This document shows positions 57,513-64,000 of a DNA stretch of 64,000 bases, in pieces. The stretch is from assembly GCA_028023455.1 (NCBI GenBank), contig JAQFVV010012446.1, positions 1,740,001 to 1,804,000 on the forward strand, read 5' to 3'. The notes below the pieces were generated by a model. It made no database searches and was not told the origin of the DNA. It saw only the letters and a list, made by a program, of their open reading frames with translations. Every line of letters begins with the position of its first letter. The first letter of the stretch is position 1. The stretch comes from Epiperipatus broadwayi. Lineage: Eukaryota; Onychophora; Udeonychophora; Euonychophora; Peripatidae. Position numbers and translations under genes: made by a program.

Positions 57513-57712
57513 ATGTTAGGACATTTAACCCAGAAACGGTAGACATATGTTTTATAAATTGCAGCTTTTATTCATGCTAAGCATGTTTGCAATACATTAA
57601 TTAACTTAAGAGCTGTATGATAACTTAATGCACTGAAAGCATGTTTAGCAGGAATAAAAGAAAATTTATAAACATATGTCTACTTTTTCTGGGTTAAATG
57701 TCCTAATATTTA
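57513..57712. repeat. Palindrome, about 75-bp arms
   Basis: TTAGGACATTTAACCCAGAA (57516) to TTCATGCTAAGCATG, mirrored by CATGTTTAGCAGGAATAAAA to TTCTGGGTTAAATGTCCTAA. Arms match with few changes. Single copy in the window. Confidence 0.9.
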
Positions 57713-58257
57713 TATATCCATGAAAAAGATACAGGCCTTACTATTAACTGATGAAGCTAAGATTATCTTCTTAGAGAAAAATGAAATAAAAACAACTAAA
57801 GAATGTTTATTATTAAAAATTTATGATTCTGAAGCAATTAACTTTTAAAAAGTTTTTGGGAAGTGGAATTGTGGGTAATGTTTAGTTTAAATATGTTGTT
57901 ATTTTGTAGTTCTTTACAACTTCAGAATCTGCTCGTAGCAGTGAAACCATTGTTAGTGTTTTAGAGTTTATTTTCTAGGCTAGTCTGGTTGAGTTGTGAA
58001 TTTGAGATAATTTTGATTATTTATTCATTAGTTAGCTTTATGCTTTTAATATTGTTTATATATTTAATATTACAAGGGTAAAGAAAAGAGATGGTAATTC
58101 TAATTATCGTAATTCTAGTTATCGAATTACATCAAAGAATGATAATATAAAAGTATATACTTTATTGATACAAATATACATCCATGTTGTTTGTTTTTTT
58201 ATAAATCCATCAACTTTTTAATAAATCAGATTAAATTATCGCATACACCAACATAAA
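57713..58257. other. AT-rich spacer, nothing recognised
   Basis: 57748-57785 contains CTGATGA, a 6-bp hairpin and GAAA; see the rejected list. No gene. Confidence 0.4.
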
Positions 58258-58455
58258 TATAGGGGATTTGAACTCAGACTCTCAAGTACCCTTCAACTAT
58301 CCATATTATCTCATACCACTTGAACTCAGACTCTCAAGCACTGTTCAACTATCCATAGTATCTCATGTGTATCAGCACTGTTCAACTATCCATAGTATCT
58401 CATAATGACATGTGTATCAGTGGTAGAGTCTGAGTTCAAAACCCCTATATTTACA
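58258..58455. repeat. HH1 tRNA-like ends, tandem and inverted
   Basis: TTGAACTCAGACTCTCAAG occurs at 58268 and 58320, and ACTGTTCAACTATCCATAGT at 58337 and 58377. The complement of the end (GTAGAGTCTGAGTTCAAAAC) follows at 58423. Only the tip of HH1 is present. Confidence 0.75.
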
Positions 58456-58634
58456 ATTAGGCTCCAGGTATGTGAAGAGTGCCAAATATTTATACATCAA
58501 CATACTGGAATCCTTTTCTATCATAGATATAAAAGATTTACATTTTCTATTATAAAACAGATTCCCGGTATCTACTCAGTGAATATAAATACAGTAAAAC
58601 TTAAAAGATCAATACGTAGTAACAAATTTAAATA

Positions 58635-58900
58635 AATTACCGAATGGCTTTATTGCTCGGGAATTCATAGGAAGTTTGTGTGCCGGAAGTGACAGAAATG
58701 GAATAGATCCAAGACCCTTAGGACTTCTGCATGTTATTCTACCCCTACATCAGACCATGCAGGACAAAAATAAATAATCAAATGGCATTATTGCCCACGG
58801 TTTCAGAAGAAGTTTGGGCACCAGAATTTCCAAAAATATGTTTTGATCCAAGAATCTTAGATTAAGATTTTGAAACTATCACTGCACTAAATCATGCTAG
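58635..58900 (-). repeat. Two SINE-A copies
   Basis: Minus-strand copies at about 58637-58765 and 58780-58900. GGCTTTATTGCTCGGGAATT and GGCATTATTGCCCACGGTTT are the complements of their ends, and GGAATAGATCC and TTTTGATCCAAG mark the B boxes. They sit next to the RTE-like copy. Confidence 0.75.
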
Positions 58901-58905
58901 GCTAT

Positions 58906-59575
58906 ATATCATCATCATCATCAACAACCATTATCAATCCACTGCAGGATGAAGGTCTCTCCAAGTTCAATCCATCTTTTCCAATCTTTAGCTTCTTTTC
59001 TCCACATCATCCCTGCACACTTTCTTATTTCATCCATCCATCTCACATGTGGTCTCTTTCTGGGTCTTTTACAATCTCTTGGAATCCAGTTTAAAATTTC
59101 AATTGTCCATCTATTATCATCTCTTCTAGCAATATATCCAGCCCAACTCCACTTCAGTCTTTTAATTTTTTCAAGGAGATCAGTAACACCTGTTTGTTCT
59201 CTTACCCATACATTGCGTTTTCGATCTCTTCTTCTTACTCCCAACATGCATCTCTCCATATTTCTTTGAGTGGTTTGAAGTCTCTGTATTGCTCTTCTAT
59301 TAAGTGTCCAAGTCTCAGATCCATAAGTAAGAACTGGCAAAACACATTTATTAAAAACCTTCCTTTTCAAACACATAGGCATATTTCCTTTTAGTATCAA
59401 ATTATTTCTACCAAAAGCACTCCAACCAAGTTTAATTCTATGATTAATTTCATCCATTATGTTTCCATCTATATTAATAATCTGACCAAGGTATTTGTAA
59501 CTGTTAACTTCTTCTAACTCATCATAATCAATCTTTATTTTCATATTTTGAGAAAGTCTATTAAACATAACATTA
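58906..59575 (-). mobile_element. RTE-like LINE, 5'-truncated copy
   Basis: Begins (minus strand) near 59575 inside the reverse transcriptase and ends at the tandem tail ATCATCATCATCATCA (58908 onwards on the plus strand), exactly the structure of a 5'-truncated insertion. Very similar to 55660-56315. Confidence 0.92.
58921..59568 (-). pseudogene. RTE-like protein C-terminus, open but truncated
   Basis: A 215-residue uninterrupted frame: [20 protein letters not shown], then YKYLGQII (block E), FNKCVLPVLTYGSETW, RAIQRLQ, SWAGYIARRDDNRW, RPRKRPHVRWMDEIRKCAG, and the end QWIDNGC. It lacks the endonuclease and all catalytic polymerase residues, so it cannot act alone. It keeps the residues lost at about 55890 in the longer copy, which helps define that deletion. 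Confidence 0.9.
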
Positions 59576-59879
59576 CAGCATATTAAATATATACTGATAT
59601 ATTATTATTAAGCAATAAATGAGTATGGCCATGCCAGAAAAAGAAAAGAAGGATGACATAGAAAGACAATAAATACAGAAAATAAAAAGGCATTGAAGAA
59701 TAGAAAGGTTGCCCAAACATACACTTCTACTATCACAGTTAGTACAAAATTGATTGATGGCATGAAAAAAAGAAAAGAGGCACTACATGCAAAGTGAGAG
59801 AAGATGTATAAGTATAGCATAAAATTACTAAGACTATGTTTTATTTTACCTTAACAATTCTGCTTTTATTATAAATATA
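59576..59879. other. AT-rich spacer, nothing recognised
   Basis: A 70-residue minus frame (59608-59820) is hydrophobic by composition; no domain recognised. Confidence 0.4.
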
Positions 59880-60072
59880 AATATAGGGGATTTGAACTCA
59901 GACATTTAGATACTCATCAACTATCCACACTATCTCATAGCACTGATACACATGACCACACACATGTAGAAAAGATAAATAATCACCAATACACATATTT
60001 CATGCTGAAACAGCACTCATCAGTTGGTCCAGATTATCATCTCCCACACACACATCTATAATCAGTGTTCAG
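59880..60072 (-). repeat. HH1 end with the best-preserved hammerhead
   Basis: On the minus strand: the ribozyme, GATTATTTATCTTTTC, TACATGTGTGTGGTCATGTG, an A-box-like TATGAGATAGTG, and GAGTTCAAATCCCC as the B-box-like end near 59887. It is truncated inside the body at about 60072. Confidence 0.85.
59978..60038 (-). ncRNA. Hammerhead ribozyme, HH1 family, intact core
   Basis: Minus strand: GATAATC, TGG, ACCAA, CTGATGA (complement of 60017-60023), GTGCTG-TTT-CAGCAT (six pairs including one wobble), GAAA, a short stem III region (TATGTG), T16.1, A17, TTGGT, GATTATT. Stem I: 5 + 7 pairs with a 3-nt bulge that could contact the stem II loop, as in natural hammerheads. The most convincing ribozyme in the window. 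Confidence 0.85.
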
Positions 60073-60302
60073 TTTTTAATATGTAAAATATTAATAGCAT
60101 TAATATTTTATTAATATATTTTAAAAATGACAAATTGTATTATATTATAATTAAATACAATTTATAAAAATGAGAATAAAAATCAAAGACTGAAAATAAT
60201 TATTTACCATTATAGTCACAACATATAAAATAATGAATTTTAAAATAATTTTATTTCCAACAATAAAAAATATCGAATTATTAGATTTTTGATTTATAGG
60301 TG

Positions 60303-61330
60303 TCAAACTTCTTGTGCTCACAACTTTGATATCAATCACTTTAAATTAACACACAAATGATTATTATCAATTATTTATTAAACTATAAATTGTCTCTAGC
60401 TCAGACAAATACTTGTGTATTTACATATATTATTACACTTTGACTTACAAGTTTCAAACTTTCTGCACTCAGAACTTTAATACCAATCATTCAGATTAAT
60501 ACATTAATGATTATTATTAGTCATTTATTAAACTAAAAATTGTCTCTTCTCAGATAAATGCTTATTCATATATTTATACATATATTATTACAATTTGATT
60601 GACAAGTGTCAAACATCTTGTACTCACAACTTTAACACCAATCACTTCAGATTAATTCAGTAATGATTATTTTTAATCATTTATTAAACTAAAAATTATC
60701 TCTTTCCAAATAAATGCTTATGCATATATATATATATTATTACAATTTGATTTACAAGTGTCAAAAATCTTGTACTCACAACTTTAACACCAATCACTTC
60801 AGATTAATTCAGTAATGATTATTATTAATCATTTATTAAACTAAAAATTATCTCTTTCCAAATAAATGCTTATGCATATATATATATATATATATTATTA
60901 CAATTTGATTTACAAGTGTCAAACATTTTGAACTCACAACTTTAACACCAATCACTTCCAATTAATACACCAATGATTATTATTAATCATTTATTAAACT
61001 AAAAATTATCCCTTTCCAAATAAATGCTTATGCATATATTTATACATATATTATTATAATTTGATTTACAAGTGTCAAACTTTCTGCCCTCACAACTTTA
61101 ACACCAATCGCTTCAGATTAATACATTAATGATTATTATTAATCATTTATTAAACTAAAAATTACTCATCCAAATAAATGCTTGTGCATGTATTTACATA
61201 TATATTATCACACTTTGATTTACAAGCGTCACATTTTCTGCATTCAGAACTTAGACATCAGTCACTTTAGATAAATACATTAATAACTATTACTATTCAC
61301 TTATTAAACTAGAGATTGTGTATAAACTTT
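60303..61330 (-). repeat. Satellite array, about 155-bp monomers
   Basis: Monomers start with TCAAAC(T)-like sequence at 60303, 60454, 60609, 60761, 60919, 61075 and 61229 (spacing 151-158 bp). Shared blocks: CTCACAACTTTAACACCAAT, AATGATTATTATTAATCATT, TATTAAACTAAAAATTATCT. The length differences come mostly from a TATATA tract. The reverse complement of the monomer is part of the HH1-type units at 37.8, 52.0, 61.7 and 62.1 kb. Confidence 0.92.
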
Positions 61331-62400
61331 AAATCTCAGTTAAAAAGTAATACACTTGTTTTTAATTAAATATAAACCCATAAAATAACCCAACTCATGC
61401 AGAAGTTTGGCACTTACAAATTAAATTTGGAATTGATAAATACTAAACAAATGGTAAAGACATGGGTCTATTAAAAAATGCTGGTTCCACATTAAATCCA
61501 TGGGGATCATCTTTTTTTAAAGATATCTTATTCATATGATCCAAGAATGTGTGGTAAAGTGGAAGATATAAGTATATCTAGAAAACATTACATATATATT
61601 TATTTTAATGAGAAAAAATCATTATATTAATCTTTAATTGAAATTTAAAGTTACATTTGGGATAGGAATAGTATCTAATTTAATTAGTAATCATTAAAAT
61701 ATTTATCACAGTGGTTGGCAATAACATTGTAAGTGCAAAAAGTTTGGCACTTGTAAATCAAAGTATAATAATTTGGTGTTGATAAATACCGAACAAATAA
61801 TGAAGATATCTATAAGATATGATTTAGGCCAACTGAAGAGTGCTGCTTCAGCATGAAATGCATATCCTAGTGATTGTGTTTTTCAGAAGTTTTATTCATG
61901 TGTTCAATAATGTATGATGTAGTAGTAGGTTTTAAGTATATCTATAATAGGTTTTAAGTATATTTAAAAAGATATTGTGCACGGGGAAAAAGAGAGATTA
62001 AATTGAATTTTTTCACATGTTTATGTTTAATTAGAAAAAAATATATTCATCTTTAAATGAAGATTAAAATTTATATCCAGGCTAGAGATAATCTCTAATA
62101 AATGATTAATAATAAACATTAATATATTTATCAGAAGTGGATTTTATAAAAGTTGTGAGTGCACAAAGCTTGATACTTGCAAATCAAAGCATTATAATTT
62201 GATGTTGCTAAATACTGAACAAATGATGAAGATGTGTGTAAAAAGGATTGTAATTTGAGTTAATTGGTAAATTATTCATAGCAAAATATATCTTGGGAGT
62301 CATTTGTTTTTTCGGATGATTTTATTCCTACGTTTCAATAATGTGTAATGGAATTCAAGTTTTAAGTATTGTATATCTAAAAAAATGAAAACTGCTCCTA
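61331..62400 (+). repeat. Tandem hammerhead-type units next to the satellite
   Basis: About three larger units in the plus orientation, opposite to the satellite. Ribozyme-like blocks lie near 61460-61515 (decayed), 61815-61875 (core kept) and 62240-62310 (decayed), giving periods of about 360 and 430 bp. The monomer-like block (GTTGTGAGTGCACAAAGCTT; ATTGTAAGTGCAAAAAGTTT) lies between them. Confidence 0.75.
61815..61878 (+). ncRNA. Hammerhead core in tandem unit, stem I lost
   Basis: CTGAAGA at 61833-61839, stem II GTGCTG-CTT-CAGCAT pairs fully, GAAA at 61855-61858. The stem I partner TTGG is replaced by TCCTAG, so folding of stem I is doubtful. Confidence 0.55.
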
Positions 62401-63050
62401 TAGAACATTTTATAACACTTATTTTTCCCAAGGACATTGCAGTTATAAATTAGCTCTAAAGCATTCTGTATGAATATTGTATTTATACAAGAAAAATAAT
62501 AAAACTACCTTTAAATACCCAGAGGGCAACCATCTTTCCAGCAGTCTTTTACAGGTAAACAATGTGGAAGAAGACATTATTTACCTGGTGGTAAGACTTT
62601 ACAGATTTACTTCATTATTTTACGGGTCTAACTATTTATTTACTGATTAATAATTGGATGATTAGATGAGACGGGCTAAAAAGACAAATCCTAAAACTGA
62701 GTGAAATATGAAAAAGAGCCTTTTTCGAGTTTCACTCCAGCCATATTCAAATCCAAATCATGGACGTAACAGACTGTAAAATTTCATAAACTTGAAAATT
62801 GTTATGATATACATTTTTAATCATTACTTTGAATTGTCAATGGATTAGAAATAAACCCAAAAGATTTTAATCCTATAACTTTTTATAATACCTTAACTAT
62901 ATTATCTTGATATAATATCCATAAACTAGAGATCACAATATACTAAAAGCTACAAGCTATAAATTATTTAAACTCAGAAAATGACATGAAAGAAAGCAGT
63001 TCAATTATTCATTTCACATGAGAGTTCCAAAGAAGTGTTATAGAATAGGG
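62401..63050. other. AT-rich spacer, nothing recognised
   Basis: No repeats shared with the window and no frames of note. Confidence 0.4.
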
Positions 63051-63052
63051 AG

Positions 63053-63345
63053 CAATAGCGTAACTAGAAAAATTGGCCCCGAATGCAGAAATTCAAAAAG
63101 GGCTCCATTTTAAAATTTGGAATTTTGATTTTTCATGTATCCACAAATTATTAATTATTTATTTTATATTATAAATATCATATAAGCCAATTTAATAAAG
63201 ATACTCACTTTAAAAATCCTTCTTCCTAATCTTTACATTTGTAAAATCATTAATTATTTCTTTTAAATCCGTTTTAGATGCTTCCTTCTGCTGAATAGCT
63301 AACATTGCAAGCTCTTTAAGCTTGATTTGGCCAAGTGATTCAACG
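63053..63345 (-). pseudogene. hAT transposase C-terminus and 3' end
   Basis: On the minus strand, 63334-63215 gives IKLKELAMLAIQQKEASKTD followed by LKEIINDFTNVKIRKKDF and a stop. This fits the C-terminal end of hAT-family transposases after the dimerisation domain (typically LxxLAxLxIe...iDfxeiIddFaxxKaRk). About 150 bp further on that strand the sequence ends in CTAGTTACGCTATTG, like the CAATAGCGTAACTAG inverted ends of some hAT elements, so 63053 is a plausible element end. The rest of the transposase upstream (63345-63650) is weakly protein-like, but I cannot follow its frame. Confidence 0.5.
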
Positions 63346-63865
63346 CTAGATAAGGTTAAGGTTACCGGAAGTGTGAAAAATTACAAGAAAACGGTTTACA
63401 TTCACTAAATTCACTTTCCAAACAACTGCATTTAGGAATTAACAAGTCTGATAAATTCTTAATCGCCATTTTTTCTGTAAGAAATCACTTGAATTAATTG
63501 CCTAGCAAGCTGTTGCTAAGAAAGTTCAGGATACTTATTTCTAGATTTGAGCAATTGTCTAACACATCGTCTGCCATAACTGATAATTTTCTTAGATTCT
63601 AAAAAACTAAAATAATGCTTAATTGTCTACATTCATATAAAACACTTTTGAATTTGCAAAGTTATTTTATCTATTATATTATAAAAGACGTTAATTCGAA
63701 ATAACTGTTCCTCATTATTAAGTATCAATAAAGCAAGTCATATATAACGTGACATTATTAAGTTGATAATCGGCACTCAATTCATCAAAGTGTTGTTTGG
63801 ATTTTTCAAAATAATTTTACAATTTCTTATATCATATAACAATGACAATTTATGAGATATAATTA
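63346..63865. other. Possible continuation of the hAT element
   Basis: Minus-strand frames near 63500-63600 are protein-like (for example LRKLSVMADDVLDN), but no hAT motif is certain. It is otherwise AT-rich. Confidence 0.3.
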
Positions 63866-63869
63866 ATAA

Positions 63870-63958
63870 TTGTTATACACAAACCTTCTGGCATCCATTG
63901 ATTACTCTAGCTTGCTGTGTAGCAATACGTATAGTGAGTTTTTGCCTGTTTTAATAAT
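63870..63958 (-). repeat. HH2 end fragment
   Basis: CTTCTGGCATCCATTGATTA (63885) to GAGTTTTTGCCTGTTTTAAT is the HH2 end in the orientation seen at 49260-49335. Only the end is present. Confidence 0.85.
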
Positions 63959-64000
63959 TGTTATTATGTGAATATATTTTAATTGCCTTGCTTATAGATT

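Noticed and set aside
57748-57785. CTGATGA, hairpin CTAAGA/TCTTAG, then GAAA
   Set aside because: Two extra bases precede the hairpin and one follows it, and I find no stem I or cleavage triplet; single copy, so probably chance.
58949-59269. 106-residue plus frame
   Set aside because: Antisense shadow of the truncated RTE-like protein on the minus strand.
60303-61330. CRISPR array
   Set aside because: Direct repeats are about 155 bp with no short unique spacers, in clearly animal-type DNA; it is a satellite.

Overview
The window is strongly AT-rich eukaryotic DNA packed with transposable elements. It carries animal-type RTE-like non-LTR retrotransposons, tRNA-derived SINEs, hAT and pogo/Tigger relics, and foldback repeats. 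I see no convincing host exon, no cellular tRNA or rRNA gene and no CRISPR. It looks like intergenic or intronic DNA of an invertebrate metazoan. A mollusc or cephalopod would fit, but that is a low-confidence inference, because nothing in the window identifies the species. Family names used here (HH1, HH2, HHL, SINE-A, SINE-B) are local labels.

Layout. 0-10 kb: an RTE tail, a large inverted pair of HH1, a hAT-like MITE (1179-1575), a hairpin element, an HH2 foldback and several SINEs. 11-15 kb: an HH1 copy with an intact hammerhead, a LINE zinc-finger tail, an RTE fragment, a dead LINE reverse transcriptase and a long GA microsatellite. 15-25 kb: sparse, with a roughly 400-bp palindrome, a long SINE and a pogo/Tigger relic (22027-23385) that still shows its DNA-binding domain. 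25-33 kb: foldbacks and four LINE fragments. 34-45 kb: a hAT MITE with a perfect 8-bp target duplication, a second copy of the first MITE, HH1 and HHL repeats, and a pogo-like element. 46-53 kb: palindromes, a LINE relic, a 21-bp/63-bp higher-order minisatellite, and HH2-HH1-HH2 in a row. 53-56.3 kb: a nearly full-length, frameshifted RTE-like element, apparently nested inside a larger hAT-bounded segment (51117-56464). 58.9-59.6 kb: a truncated inverted relative of that element. 60.3-62.4 kb: a tandem array of about 155-bp monomers, next to larger repeats that join the same monomer to hammerhead-like cores. The last kilobase holds a probable hAT transposase C-terminus.

The most interesting signal is a set of hammerhead-ribozyme motifs. 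Two unrelated repeat families carry C-U-G-A-N-G-A and G-A-A-A cores with paired stems I and II, a tiny stem III and a legal cleavage triplet. Paired compensatory changes occur between copies, in stem I of HH1 and in stem II of HH2. A third family (HHL) has the same look but one extra A. Hammerheads with a minimal stem III are known from retrozymes, Penelope-like elements and schistosome SINE-like repeats. Here they sit in elements with tRNA-like or inverted-repeat ends, and the body of one is related to a satellite array. All protein-coding pieces found are parts of mobile elements, and all are broken.
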